Assembly (NCBI GenBank): GCA_031416415.1
Contig: JANOTP010000050.1
Span: 6,490 to 70,489 of the forward strand
Source of the DNA: JANYCO01 sp031416415
Lineage (GTDB): Bacteria; Bacteroidota; Bacteroidia; Cytophagales; Cytophagaceae
Direction: 5' to 3'
Length of the DNA stretch: 64,000 nucleotides
The notes beneath the pieces are model-generated. The model had not been told where the DNA came from, ran no database searches, and was given only the letters and a program-made list of their open reading frames with translations. Positions 35,036 through 44,771 of this stretch are shown here, one piece after another. How positions within the stretch are numbered: the first letter of the stretch is position 1; the number at the start of each line of letters is the position of its first letter. The position numbers were made by a program, and so were the translations under genes.

Positions 35036-36391
35036 ATGATCCATAGATCCATATTAATAACAGGTGCAGGACCCGTAGGTTCATTACTGGCTATATACAT
35101 GGCCCGCAGGGGTTATAAGGTTTCAGTATACGAAAAGAGAGCTGACCCTCGCAAAACATTGCTTGACGACGGTCGTTCTATAAATCTTGCGCTTAGCCAT
35201 CGTGGCATACATGCTTTAAATACTGCAGGACTCGAAAATATACTTTTAGAAAATGCCATTCCTATGAATGGAAGAATAGTACATGACGTTAAAGGCCAAA
35301 CAAATTTTCAACCTTATGGTGACTATGGACAATACATCAATTCTATTTCAAGAGGAGGGCTCAATAGAGCGCTGATTGAACATGCTGCTAAAGAGTATAG
35401 AATTGAATTTTTCTTTAATGAAAAATGTACGGCAGTAAACATTGAAAACAATACCGCTGAATTTGAAAACTATGCAAATGGCGGGAAATCAATAGTACCT
35501 TATTCACTAATAGCAGGTTCCGACGGAGCATTTTCTCAACTTAGAAACACCTTACAAGAACTTCCTCAATACAGTACTTTAGTTAATAAATTATCTCATG
35601 GGTACAAAGAATTAACAATTCCTTCAGGAAAAAACGGTTATCATCTTATTGAAAAAAACGCTTTGCATATTTGGCCTAGGGGAGAATTTATGCTTATTGC
35701 ACTACCCAACATAGACGGCAGTTTTACCTGTACTTTATTTTTACCCTTTGAAGGAGAGAATTCATTTGCTTCTATAAAGAACGATGACCAATTAACAAAT
35801 TTCTTCGAGGAATATTTCCCTGATGCTTTATCTATTATCGGAACAATAAACGAAGAGTATTTTGCTGTTGAACCCTCAAGTCTTACTACAGTCCACACCT
35901 TCCCTTGGATCTATAAAGATAATACTTTCCTAATTGGTGATGCGGCACATGCTATCGTTCCATTTTACGGACAAGGCATGAATGCCGGGTTTGAAGATGT
36001 AAGAATTTTAAATAAACTACTTGATCAATTCAACGACAATTGGGGATTAACTTTGACTGAGTTTCAAAAAACACGCAAGCCCAATGCTGATGCGATTGCG
36101 GAACTAGCCATGCAAAATTTTATCGAAATGTGCGATTTGGTAGCAGATGAAAGTTTTATTTTAAGGAAAAAAATAGAAACGGCTATCCATAAAAAATATA
36201 AAACTTATCTTCCTCTTTATTCTATGGTAACCTTCAGTGATATTTCTTATTCAGAGGCATTGGCAAGAGGCAAAAAAAACGACTTAATGATAATGGAGAT
36301 ACTTGAGTTGTCTACTATTAAAAAAAACTGGGATAAAAAATCTGCATGGGCAGAAGTTGAAAAAATCCTTGTGAAGTATGACATTGTTTAA
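35036..36391 (+). CDS. kmo: Kynurenine 3-monooxygenase
   Basis: FAD- and NADPH-dependent enzyme that hydroxylates L-kynurenine to 3-hydroxykynurenine on the way from tryptophan to quinolinate. The 451-residue protein starts with the FAD-binding fold ITGAGPVGSLLA (8-19), then the diagnostic DGRSINLALSHRG near 47-59, and the second FAD motif IGDAAHAIVPFYGQGMNAG near 302-320. The C-terminal region is hydrophobic as in the family. nadC, which uses the end product quinolinate, lies 10 kb downstream; kynureninase and the dioxygenases are not in the window. Confidence 0.94.
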   Translation: MIHRSILITGAGPVGSLLAIYMARRGYKVSVYEKRADPRKTLLDDGRSINLALSHRGIHALNTAGLENILLENAIPMNGRIVHDVKGQTNFQPYGDYGQYINSISRGGLNRALIEHAAKEYRIEFFFNEKCTAVNIENNTAEFENYANGGKSIVPYSLIAGSDGAFSQLRNTLQELPQYSTLVNKLSHGYKELTIPSGKNGYHLIEKNALHIWPRGEFMLIALPNIDGSFTCTLFLPFEGENSFASIKNDDQLTNFFEEYFPDALSIIGTINEEYFAVEPSSLTTVHTFPWIYKDNTFLIGDAAHAIVPFYGQGMNAGFEDVRILNKLLDQFNDNWGLTLTEFQKTRKPNADAIAELAMQNFIEMCDLVADESFILRKKIETAIHKKYKTYLPLYSMVTFSDISYSEALARGKKNDLMIMEILELSTIKKNWDKKSAWAEVEKILVKYDIV

Positions 36392-36480
36392 CCATACGAT
36401 CTAAGGCGTTTTTTTCAGAATTAACGATTACCTCTTTTGTTAGCGTTGGAATGAATTTAGTAATTTAATAGCATAAAAAA

Positions 36481-37611
36481 TTATTTCGCTACAGCCTTCA
36501 ACTTTTCTAAGACATAATCAATTTCTTCTACAGTATTATATTTACTAAAAGAGAAACGAACATGTCCGAAATTTTCATCTGCTTTTATCGCCTGCAATAC
36601 ATGAGAACCTATGCTCGTTCCACTTGCACAAGCACTTCCAGCAGAAGCAGAAATCTTATTAATGTCTAGGTTAAAAAGCAACATATCGTCCAAATCTGCG
36701 CCGGGAACAGCTACACTTAGTACTGTATATAATCCTTTTTCGGTATCAGAACTTTGTCCGTTAAATTTGACGTTAGGAATAATTTCTTTAAGCCCTTCTA
36801 TCATTCTTTTTTTTAATCCAAGAATATAATTGCGGTGCTCGTCTAGAGAATTGTAAGCGATTTCCATCGCCTTTGCCAGACCAATAATACCGTATACATT
36901 TTCAGTTCCTCCACGCATATTACGTTCCTGTCCGCCACCATGAAGATAAGGGTGGATTTTTGTGTCAGCATTTATATATAAAAAACCAACCCCTTTAGGT
37001 CCGTGAAATTTATGTGCTGAAGCAACTACAAAATCAGGTGAAGTTTTTTGCAAATCAAAAACATAATGCCCCATTGTTTGCACCGTATCCGAATGGAATA
37101 GCGCACCGTATTTTTTACAAATTTCTGCCGCAGTTTCAAGCTCAAGTAAATTACCTACTTCATTATTGCCATGCATAAGCGAGACAAATGATTTTGGATT
37201 TTCACTCAATAAAGCTTCTAGGCTTGAAAGATCTATGTCCCCTTTTTCATCTAATGTTACAAAAGAAAGTTTAATCTCTCCTGCTTTTTCTAAGGCTTCT
37301 AGTGTATGCAACACCGCATGATGCTCAATGGAAGAAGTAATAGCATGTTTAATAGTGTGAGAGCGAATGCCAGAAAGGATCGCAGTATTATCTGCCTCTG
37401 TTCCACCAGAGGTAAAAAAAATTTCCGAGGTTGAAACATTTAAATACCCCGCTACTGTTTTTCGAGCTTTATCAATAGCTGCTCGCACCTCTCGTCCATG
37501 AGTATGTATGGAAGAAGGGTTGCCGTGATGCTCTAGCATAAACGGCAACATAGCCTCCAATACTTCCTTATCTAATGGGGTAGTAGCAGCGTTATCTAAG
37601 TATACACGCAT
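36481..37611 (-). CDS. Cysteine desulfurase, NifS/IscS family
   Basis: PLP enzyme that takes sulfur from cysteine for Fe-S clusters or tRNA thiolation. 376 residues starting MRVYLDNAATTPLD, the family's typical N-terminus. PLP lysine K201 is in SAHKFHGPKG, and the sulfur-accepting C328 is in SAGSACASGT. No iscU or other iron-sulfur genes are adjacent. I cannot tell IscS from the related NifS-type on sequence reading alone. The ATG at 37611 lies 20 bases inside the end of glmM, so the two are translationally coupled. Confidence 0.92.
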   Translation of the reverse strand: MRVYLDNAATTPLDKEVLEAMLPFMLEHHGNPSSIHTHGREVRAAIDKARKTVAGYLNVSTSEIFFTSGGTEADNTAILSGIRSHTIKHAITSSIEHHAVLHTLEALEKAGEIKLSFVTLDEKGDIDLSSLEALLSENPKSFVSLMHGNNEVGNLLELETAAEICKKYGALFHSDTVQTMGHYVFDLQKTSPDFVVASAHKFHGPKGVGFLYINADTKIHPYLHGGGQERNMRGGTENVYGIIGLAKAMEIAYNSLDEHRNYILGLKKRMIEGLKEIIPNVKFNGQSSDTEKGLYTVLSVAVPGADLDDMLLFNLDINKISASAGSACASGTSIGSHVLQAIKADENFGHVRFSFSKYNTVEEIDYVLEKLKAVAK

Positions 37612-38995
37612 CTTTTGCAATGATCTCTTTGATATCTGCTATAATCTTGTTTGCCAACATATCTGCCGTTGAATGTGATTCCGATTCAGCGTAAATTCTA
37701 ATGATGGGCTCCGTGTTTGATTTTCTCAAATGCACCCATTGCTTATCAAAATCAATGCGCACACCATCAACATCTATAATAGGTTGATTTTTATATTTTT
37801 CTCTAATCTCTTTTACCAGGCACTCTACGTCTACCTCAGGAGTAAGCTCGATTTTGTTTTTAGAAATATGATAAGACGGATAAGAACTACGCAACATTGA
37901 AATTGATTTGCCATATTTCGCAAGGTGTGTAAGGAATAACGCTATTCCTACTAATGCATCACGACCATAATGTAGCTCAGGATAGATAATACCACCGTTT
38001 CCTTCACCACCAATAACGGCTTTTACTTCTTTCATTTTTGCTACCACATTCACTTCACCAACCGCAGAAGCATAATACATTCCATTTGCCTTTTCAGTTA
38101 CGTCTTTCAACGCTCTAGTAGAAGATAAATTTGAAACTGTATTGCCTGGTGTATTTTTCAAAACATAATCTGCAACAGCAACTAATGTATACTCTTCCCC
38201 AAACATATCGCCATCGTCGTTCACGAAACAAAGTCTATCCACATCCGGGTCTACTACTATACCTAGATCGTGTTTATCTTTTTTCATTTCATTGGCAATC
38301 TGTGTTAGATTCTCCGGCAATGGCTCAGGATTATGAGGAAAATTTCCATCTGGCTCACAAAATAATTTTGTGATTTGTTTTACACCCAGAGCTTCAAGAA
38401 GCATGGGCACTACGATTCCTCCACTAGAATTAACGCAGTCAATCGCTATTTTAAAATTTCTAGCACGTATCGCTTCTACATCTACTAAAGGCAAAGCCAA
38501 AATAGCTTCAATATGTTTATCAAAATAAGTACTGTTGGTTGTATAAGTACCTAGTTCTTTTATTTCGGCAAAATCTATTTCTTCGCTTTCTGCTAATTCA
38601 AGAATAAATTGTCCTGCTTTCGCTGAAAGAAATTCACCATTTTCATCCAAAAGCTTTAATGCATTCCACTGAATAGGATTATGACTTGCAGTAAGTATTA
38701 TCCCTCCGCCAGCTTTTTCCATCGTTACAGCCATCTCTACAGTAGGCGTAGTAGAAAGACCTAAGTCAATTACATCTAACCCCATTCCTTGTAAAGAAGA
38801 GGCTACAATTTTCGACAACATTTCACCAGATAGTCTGGCATCACGTCCGATAATTACTTTTTTATTTTTACTATTGGCTTTCACCCACGCTCCATAAGCT
38901 GCTGCGAATCGCACTACATCTATTGGCGATAGAGAATTACCACTTCTGCCTCCTATCGTACCGCGAATTCCGGAAATTGATTTAATTAAAGTCAC
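37592..38995 (-). CDS. glmM: Phosphoglucosamine mutase (alpha-D-phosphohexomutase family)
   Basis: 467 residues. Converts glucosamine-6-phosphate to glucosamine-1-phosphate for peptidoglycan and LPS precursors. Visible are SGIRGTIGG at the start, the phosphoserine loop with S104 in LTASHNP, the metal loop DPDVDRLCF near 250, the sugar-binding GEGNGGIIYPELHYGRD near 325 and the phosphate-binding RKSNTEPIIRIY at the end. The family also includes phosphomannomutases; GlmM is favoured by the N-terminal SGIRG form. It starts with GTG, since no ATG is near, and overlaps the cysteine desulfurase gene. Confidence 0.87.
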   Translation of the reverse strand: MTLIKSISGIRGTIGGRSGNSLSPIDVVRFAAAYGAWVKANSKNKKVIIGRDARLSGEMLSKIVASSLQGMGLDVIDLGLSTTPTVEMAVTMEKAGGGIILTASHNPIQWNALKLLDENGEFLSAKAGQFILELAESEEIDFAEIKELGTYTTNSTYFDKHIEAILALPLVDVEAIRARNFKIAIDCVNSSGGIVVPMLLEALGVKQITKLFCEPDGNFPHNPEPLPENLTQIANEMKKDKHDLGIVVDPDVDRLCFVNDDGDMFGEEYTLVAVADYVLKNTPGNTVSNLSSTRALKDVTEKANGMYYASAVGEVNVVAKMKEVKAVIGGEGNGGIIYPELHYGRDALVGIALFLTHLAKYGKSISMLRSSYPSYHISKNKIELTPEVDVECLVKEIREKYKNQPIIDVDGVRIDFDKQWVHLRKSNTEPIIRIYAESESHSTADMLANKIIADIKEIIAKDACILR

Positions 38996-39030
38996 TTTAT
39001 TTTATATTAATTGTAAGTATAGACGGTATA

Positions 39031-39432
39031 TTATTGATGTGGGGTAAGGCTTATATAATAGGCCCAACTGTATTTTTCACCAATAGTAAGTAACAAAACA
39101 TCGGGAGTAAGCTCGGCCACTGAGTAAGCCAATTTTCTACCTGTTTTGTCAGTTGTTAAGATCAATTCTCTTTTCCTTTTATCTACCGAAAATTTTCCCG
39201 TTTCGACAGAATCTTTTGAAAAGGTCATTTTATAAGTGCTATCCGTTTTTAACTGAAGTTTAAAATCGTGCAACTTATAGTAAAGTGAGTCTAGAGCAGG
39301 TTCGTCAGACGGGTATCCAGCACTGTTAATATGCCAGTCTTTGTTAAGTTCACTCCATTTTACAACCACCTGCGCATTTGCACTTATTGCTATGCAAAAA
39401 CTCATTATTGCTATCGTAATGTATTTATACAT
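39031..39432 (-). CDS. Secreted small protein, possibly lipocalin-like
   Basis: 133 residues with a signal peptide ending at ANAQ (18-21). The mature part has alternating strand-like segments such as YKMTFSKDSVETGKFSVDKR and LILTTDKTGRKLAYSVAEL, with the order 'substrate strand, GKF, threshold strand' often seen in small lipocalin-like proteins of Bacteroidota. I cannot assign a family with certainty. It lies downstream of a pair of identical 11-bp motifs that may regulate it. Confidence 0.6.
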   Translation of the reverse strand: MYKYITIAIMSFCIAISANAQVVVKWSELNKDWHINSAGYPSDEPALDSLYYKLHDFKLQLKTDSTYKMTFSKDSVETGKFSVDKRKRELILTTDKTGRKLAYSVAELTPDVLLLTIGEKYSWAYYISLTPHQ

Positions 39433-39464
39433 AACTATTTGTTTTTTGTAAGTCCAATTAAAAT

Positions 39465-39507
39465 TAAACGCTTAACTTTAATACGGAATTTTTATATAAA
39501 CGCTTAA
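39465..39507. promoter_or_regulatory. Paired TAAACGCTTAA motifs between divergent genes
   Basis: The 11-bp sequence TAAACGCTTAA occurs at 39465-39475 and again at 39497-39507, exactly 32 bases (three helical turns) apart. The first copy overlaps a TAATTTTA box (39459-39466, minus strand) resembling the promoter of the secreted-protein gene. mazG starts 61 bases beyond the second copy. A dimeric regulator site is likely, its owner unknown. Confidence 0.45.
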
Positions 39508-39567
39508 AAATTCTGTATCATAATTATTACAATAACTAATACAAATTTACAAAAATAAACTCGCATT

Positions 39568-40383
39568 ATGGGTGCCGATTTAAAGAAAAACAGTAGAGAA
39601 GACATGCTAAAAGCATTTGACAGGACACTAACCATTATGGACGAGCTCCGTGAAAAATGCCCTTGGGATAAAAAACAAACGCTTGAGAGTTTACGGTATC
39701 TTACTATTGAAGAGACTTTTGAACTTTCCGATTCCATACTTGAGAAAAACACTGTTGAAATAAAGAAAGAGCTTGGCGATTTGGCTTTACACATCGTTTT
39801 TTATGCTCGTATAGCTTCTGAAACTAATGATTTTGATATAGCAGATGTTTTTAATGCCCTTTGCGACAAGCTAATCGTTCGTCATCCACATATTTATGGG
39901 GATGTAATAGCTGAAGATGAAGAACAAGTGAAAAGAAATTGGGAGCAGATAAAAATGAAAGAGAAAGGGGGCAACAAAACAGTATTAAGTGGCGTTCCCA
40001 AATCTCTTCCCGCTTTAATAAAAGCAACAAGAATTCAAGAAAAAGCACGTTCCGCTGGCTTTGACTGGGACGACAAAACACAGGTTTGGGCAAAAGTAGA
40101 AGAAGAACTTCGTGAATTTAAAGCCGAGTTCAATATTATCGACCACACTGCTATTGACAAGGAAAAAGCAGAAAAAGAATTTGGAGATTTACTCTTCTCT
40201 CTTATAAACTATGCGCGCTTCATTAATATCAATCCTGAAGATGCACTTGAAAAAACCAATAAAAAATTCATTAAACGATTTACGTATTTAGAAGAGGAAT
40301 CTAAAAAAGACGGCAAAGAATTAGGGAAAATGACCTTAGCAGAAATGGATGAATATTGGGATAAAGCAAAGAAGCTAGAATAA
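39568..40383 (+). CDS. mazG: Nucleoside triphosphate pyrophosphohydrolase MazG
   Basis: Hydrolyses (d)NTPs to monophosphates and pyrophosphate, a house-cleaning function. 271 residues with two tandem MazG domains: the first with DELREKCPWDKKQTLESLR (27-45) and the metal-binding EETFEL and KKELGDLALHIVFYA (57-90), the second with IEEELREFKAEF-like KVEEELREFKAE and KEFGDLLFSLINYAR near 195-215. This is the usual full-length form. It is followed 41 bases later by the DNA-repair gene on the same strand. Confidence 0.94.
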   Translation: MGADLKKNSREDMLKAFDRTLTIMDELREKCPWDKKQTLESLRYLTIEETFELSDSILEKNTVEIKKELGDLALHIVFYARIASETNDFDIADVFNALCDKLIVRHPHIYGDVIAEDEEQVKRNWEQIKMKEKGGNKTVLSGVPKSLPALIKATRIQEKARSAGFDWDDKTQVWAKVEEELREFKAEFNIIDHTAIDKEKAEKEFGDLLFSLINYARFININPEDALEKTNKKFIKRFTYLEEESKKDGKELGKMTLAEMDEYWDKAKKLE

Positions 40384-40424
40384 TTTTGATGTTCTGTAAT
40401 TTGACACTATAATTTAAAACTTAA

Positions 40425-41522
40425 ATGCCTGAGCCATTAAAAAATATTTATAGCAAAGCCTTCATAGACGAGCTTACTACGACGTTGAAAAAAGTATACC
40501 CATCACTTGACGCAAATAAATTTACTAAACTAATATTTAACAAAGGTTGGGCAGAAAAAGAATTAAAACAACGTATGAGACATATTGCCGAAGTACTTCA
40601 ACAGGTCTTGCCTGAAAAATTTTCCTCTGCTTCCGATGTCATTGTGAAGTGTATCGAGGAACTAAAGAAGAAGAGAAAAGGCGAAATGTATTTTGAATTC
40701 ATGTTTTTCCCCGACTTTATTGAAGTATTTGGCATAGAAGAATACGATACATCAATACTAGCTTTTGAAAAAATTACTCAGTTTACAAGTGCGGAGTTTG
40801 CTGTACGCCCTTTTTTAATTAAATACCCTGAGCAAATGCAAAAACAAATGCACAAATGGTCTACACATTCTAACGCTATGGTAAGAAGATTGGCTAGCGA
40901 AGGCTTTCGTCCGAGGCTTCCATGGGCAATGGCGGTTCCTTATCTAAAAAAAGACCCTGCTGTTATCTTGCCAGTTTTGGAAAATTTAAAACAAGATGTA
41001 TCGGAAACGGTTCGAAGAAGTGTGGCTAATAATTTAAATGATATTGCCAAAGACCATCCTGATTTAGTATTAAAAATTGCTTCTGATTGGAAAGGCAAAA
41101 GCGAAGAAATTGATAGAGTAATTCGTCATGGCAGTCGCACGCTTCTTAAACGAGGAAACCTAGGTGCACTGAAGCATTTCGGACTTACGGAAACAAAAGG
41201 GATAGATGTTTCATTATTAAAGACAGATAAAAAGAAAATTAAAATTGGAGACAATTTAACATTTTCATTTGTACTCACCGTTAAAAAAGAAGCCAAACTA
41301 CGCATTGAATATGGGATTGATTATGTAAAAGCAAATGGCAAAACAAGTAGAAAAATATTTAAACTGAGTGAAAATACTTTTGGCAAAGGCGAGCACAGTC
41401 TCTCTCGTAAACAATCTTTTCGCGAACTAACTACTAGAAAACATCATCTAGGAAAACATACGATTGCGATCATTGTTAACGGGCAGCAAAAAGGACTTGT
41501 AGAATTTGAATTGGTGCGTTAA
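40425..41522 (+). CDS. DNA alkylation repair protein (AlkD-like HEAT repeats)
   Basis: 365 residues. Residues 1-250 form HEAT-like helical repeats typical of AlkC/AlkD glycosylases, for example EVLQQVLPEKF, WSTHSNAMVRRLASEGFRPR and VSETVRRSVANNLNDIAKDH. The last 100 residues are a beta-sandwich-like extension (KIKIGDNLTFSFVLTVKKEA). The family excises positively charged alkylated bases such as 3-methyladenine and 7-methylguanine. It follows mazG, another housecleaning gene, and is closed by a strong bidirectional terminator. I cannot place it firmly in AlkC or AlkD. Confidence 0.85.
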   Translation: MPEPLKNIYSKAFIDELTTTLKKVYPSLDANKFTKLIFNKGWAEKELKQRMRHIAEVLQQVLPEKFSSASDVIVKCIEELKKKRKGEMYFEFMFFPDFIEVFGIEEYDTSILAFEKITQFTSAEFAVRPFLIKYPEQMQKQMHKWSTHSNAMVRRLASEGFRPRLPWAMAVPYLKKDPAVILPVLENLKQDVSETVRRSVANNLNDIAKDHPDLVLKIASDWKGKSEEIDRVIRHGSRTLLKRGNLGALKHFGLTETKGIDVSLLKTDKKKIKIGDNLTFSFVLTVKKEAKLRIEYGIDYVKANGKTSRKIFKLSENTFGKGEHSLSRKQSFRELTTRKHHLGKHTIAIIVNGQQKGLVEFELVR

Positions 41523-41566
41523 TTCAAGGTTAATAAAATTTAACAAACACTACAGTTTCTGTATAA

Positions 41567-41610
41567 AATAAAGAAAGGCTTACGAAGATCTCCGTAAGCC
41601 TTTCTTTATT
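41567..41610. terminator. Bidirectional terminator, 18-bp stem
   Basis: AATAAAGAAAGGCTTACG (41567-41584) pairs perfectly with CGTAAGCCTTTCTTTATT (41593-41610) around an 8-base loop. It separates the repair gene and secDF, which converge here, and the A/T-rich ends supply a T-run on both strands. Confidence 0.92.
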
Positions 41611-41624
41611 AAGAAAAATTTAAA

Positions 41625-44600
41625 TTATTTTTTTGCAAGATTCACTGCTTGTTTCGTAGTTTTTGTATCTACTTCTTTTAACTTTTCTACTTTCTTAGTC
41701 CAAAGGTCTAAGATCATTGGAACTGCGATAAAGATCGTTGAATAAGATCCAAATACAACGCCTATCAACAACGCAAAAGAGAACCCTTTCAATGTTTCAC
41801 CACCAAATACAAACAAGATGATAACCACCATTAATACAGTGAAAGTAGTCATAATGGTACGACTCAATGTATAATTAATTGCTTTGTTGATTAATTCTCC
41901 TAACTCCTCTTTTGTGAAATCATCAAGATCTTTCTTAGCTGTTCCAAACACCTCTCTAACACGGTCAAATACAATTACTGTATCGTTGATAGAGAAACCA
42001 ACAATCGTAAGAATCGCAGCCACAAAAACCTGATCTACTTCATAACCAATTCCAAATAAGTTCATAATAGAGAAAATAGCGATTACCACTAAAACATCAT
42101 GGAACAAGGCCGTAACACTACCTAATGAGAACTGCCATCTTCTAAAACGAATAAGAACATAAATAAAGATACCAATCAGTGCGAGGGTCAACGACCAAAC
42201 AGAAGAAATTTTAATATCATCTGCAATCGTTGCTCCTACCTTATTGGAGTATAGAATTTTAAATTTAGTGCCTTTAAAATCGGTAAGTCCTTTTGTCAGT
42301 GCATCTAGTACTTTTTGATCACCTTCTGAAGATTCGTCATCGGCAAGGTAACTCGTAGTTACTTTTATTTTCTTATCACTTCCAAAAGTTTTTACCTCTG
42401 TACCAACACCTTTGAAATCATCAGCCAGTTGGCTTTTTAGATCAGAGGCTACAACAGGCTCTGCAAATTCAATTACAAAAGCACGACCACCTTTAAAATC
42501 CACACCAAAATTCAGTCCACCTTGAATAATAATTGTAATGATACCAATCACGATTACAGATGAAGAGAAAATGTAAGCAATTTTTCTTTTGCTGATAATG
42601 CTAAAATTCAAATTTTGGAATAAATTTCTTGAAATAACCGTTGTAAACTTCACAGAATTTTCGTCTTTGTCTTTTACCATCCAAAGTACTAATACCTTAC
42701 TTACGAATACTGCTGTAAAGAATGAACAAGCGATACCGATCATTAATGTAAGGGCGAAACCTTTTATTGGACCAGAACCAAGAAAGAAAAGAATAACACC
42801 TGTCAATAATGTTGTAACGTTTGAGTCAAAAATAGAGCTGAAAGCTTTATCATAACCAATATCAATTGATGCACGTAGACCTTTGCCTGAAGCTAACTCT
42901 TCTTTAATACGTTCAAAAATCAATACGTTTGCATCTACCGCCATACCAATGGTAAGTACGATACCTGCGATACCTGGGAGGGTTAACACCGAACCAAAAG
43001 AAGCAAGTACACCCATTGTAAATAAAATATTGAACAACAATGCAACGTCAGCAACAAAGCCTCCTTTGTGATAGTACAACATCATAAATATAATAACCAA
43101 AACAAGACCAGCAATCATGGAATACATACCCGCAGAAATTGCTTCTTTACCTAAAGTAGGCCCTACGATTACTTCTTCTACAATTCTTACAGGCGCAGGT
43201 AACTTACCGGCTTTAAGAACGTTTGCAAGATCTTTCGCTTCTTCCATTGTGAAGTTACCAGTAATAGAAGAATTACCTCCGGCAATTTCTCCTTGCACTG
43301 TTGGTGCAGAATAACAATAATCATCTAATACAATAGCGATTCGCTTTTTATTAGTAGCCTCTTTAGAAGCGTCAGCAGTCATCTTTCTCCATTGTTTTGC
43401 ACCACCTGTGTTCATAATCATAGTGATCTCAAAACCAGATCCATTCTGACCTACACTCCATCTTGCATCAGTAATAACTTCTCCTGTAAGTGTTGCTTTA
43501 CTAAGTTTTCCTTTTTTACAAGGCAATAGTTCGATCAAGAAATCTTTACCATCTTTAGTAGCCTCTGCTTTTTTCATCCAGTAAAAAGACAAGTTAGAAG
43601 GCAACATTGCTTGCACTTTTGGCAAAGCTAAGATCCTATTTATTTTTACAGTGTCTTTTAAGGAATAGGTAAGCGTATAATTATCTTTAAGAAGGCTGAA
43701 CAATTCAGAACTTTCATTTTTCTTCGTAGTATCTGCTGCAGCTGTAGTATCTGATTTTGCTTTTATTTTATCAGCGACTACGGCTGATGTATCTACATTA
43801 GCGGTATCTGCACCAAGCAATGCTGCATCGTCTGTAACTTCATTTTTAGCAGAAAGAGCACTTGTATCTGAACCCGTTTTTTTAATGCTTAGCAAATAAT
43901 TATTAACTGCAATTAAATTGGAATAAATATCCTGAATAGTAAAAACTTCTATAAAAGATAATTGTGCAGTTCCCTGTAAAAGATTTCTAACCCTTTGAGG
44001 ATTTTCAACACCAGGCAATTCAACAAGGATTCTTCCAGTACCTGGTAATCGTTGAATGTTAGGTTGCATAGCACCAAATTTATCAATACGAGTACGGATA
44101 ATTTGCTCAGAACGGTCGATCGCATCTTCCACTTCTTTATCAATCATTTTTTGCACTTCAGCATCGGTAGAACTCACCGTAATACCTTTTGATTTATTGA
44201 TAGAGTTGGTATAAATCTTAGCTAATTTATCTTTACCAGCTCTTTTTTTATAGGCAGAATAAAATAGATTGGTAAAATTTTCTTGATTACTTTTTTGTTC
44301 AATAGCAGCATCGGCCAAGGCCGCAGTAAATGCTTGGTCACGGCTATTTGCACCAGCAAGTGCTTTAAGAATTTCCACAGGAGAAATTTCTAACGTTACG
44401 TGCATTCCACCTTGTAAGTCAAGGCCTAGAGCAAGCTCAGTTTCTTTTACTTCCTTGTATGTATATTTAGAACCTAGGAAATTATAAACAGGCTCGTCTA
44501 CGATAGAATCTAAGTATTTTTGTTTTTGACCAATGCTAACTTTCCCTGTAGAATCCTTAGACAATTCTTCGGCCTTGTTTTCAATACCTCTGGCTACGAA

Positions 44601-44675
44601 TGTAAAATTGATCAGGTACAAACACAGCAACGAAACTACTGCGGTGAGTACAATGATGACACCTTTGTTTTTCAT
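41625..44675 (-). CDS. secDF: Protein translocase SecDF (fused SecD and SecF)
   Basis: Inner-membrane helper of the Sec translocon that uses the proton gradient to pull exported proteins. The 1016-residue fusion is standard in Bacteroidota. The SecD half has an N-terminal membrane helix (7-27), LALGLDLQGGMHVTLE near 85, a periplasmic domain, and a low-complexity Asp/Thr/Ala/Lys-rich insertion at about 265-325 that is longer than usual. Its membrane part runs from about 525 to 670. The SecF half begins near 690 with GLNFGVDFKGGRAFVIEF near 720 and five more membrane helices, including IVGFSINDTVIVFDR. Closed by the bidirectional terminator. Confidence 0.96.
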   Translation of the reverse strand: MKNKGVIIVLTAVVSLLCLYLINFTFVARGIENKAEELSKDSTGKVSIGQKQKYLDSIVDEPVYNFLGSKYTYKEVKETELALGLDLQGGMHVTLEISPVEILKALAGANSRDQAFTAALADAAIEQKSNQENFTNLFYSAYKKRAGKDKLAKIYTNSINKSKGITVSSTDAEVQKMIDKEVEDAIDRSEQIIRTRIDKFGAMQPNIQRLPGTGRILVELPGVENPQRVRNLLQGTAQLSFIEVFTIQDIYSNLIAVNNYLLSIKKTGSDTSALSAKNEVTDDAALLGADTANVDTSAVVADKIKAKSDTTAAADTTKKNESSELFSLLKDNYTLTYSLKDTVKINRILALPKVQAMLPSNLSFYWMKKAEATKDGKDFLIELLPCKKGKLSKATLTGEVITDARWSVGQNGSGFEITMIMNTGGAKQWRKMTADASKEATNKKRIAIVLDDYCYSAPTVQGEIAGGNSSITGNFTMEEAKDLANVLKAGKLPAPVRIVEEVIVGPTLGKEAISAGMYSMIAGLVLVIIFMMLYYHKGGFVADVALLFNILFTMGVLASFGSVLTLPGIAGIVLTIGMAVDANVLIFERIKEELASGKGLRASIDIGYDKAFSSIFDSNVTTLLTGVILFFLGSGPIKGFALTLMIGIACSFFTAVFVSKVLVLWMVKDKDENSVKFTTVISRNLFQNLNFSIISKRKIAYIFSSSVIVIGIITIIIQGGLNFGVDFKGGRAFVIEFAEPVVASDLKSQLADDFKGVGTEVKTFGSDKKIKVTTSYLADDESSEGDQKVLDALTKGLTDFKGTKFKILYSNKVGATIADDIKISSVWSLTLALIGIFIYVLIRFRRWQFSLGSVTALFHDVLVVIAIFSIMNLFGIGYEVDQVFVAAILTIVGFSINDTVIVFDRVREVFGTAKKDLDDFTKEELGELINKAINYTLSRTIMTTFTVLMVVIILFVFGGETLKGFSFALLIGVVFGSYSTIFIAVPMILDLWTKKVEKLKEVDTKTTKQAVNLAKK

Positions 44676-44728
44676 GATTTAACTACTATTAATGTAAATG
44701 TAAAATTGATTTTTAAAATTAAACTACT

Positions 44729-44753
44729 ATGTCTTTTCAAAAACGAAAGACAT
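44729..44753. terminator. Weak hairpin upstream of secDF
   Basis: ATGTCTTT (44729-44736) and AAAGACAT (44746-44753) form an 8-bp stem with a 9-base loop between the small secreted gene and secDF, both leftward. It could terminate the upstream gene in part; no strong T-run is present. Confidence 0.35.
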
Positions 44754-44771
44754 AAAACAGAGCTCTATTAA

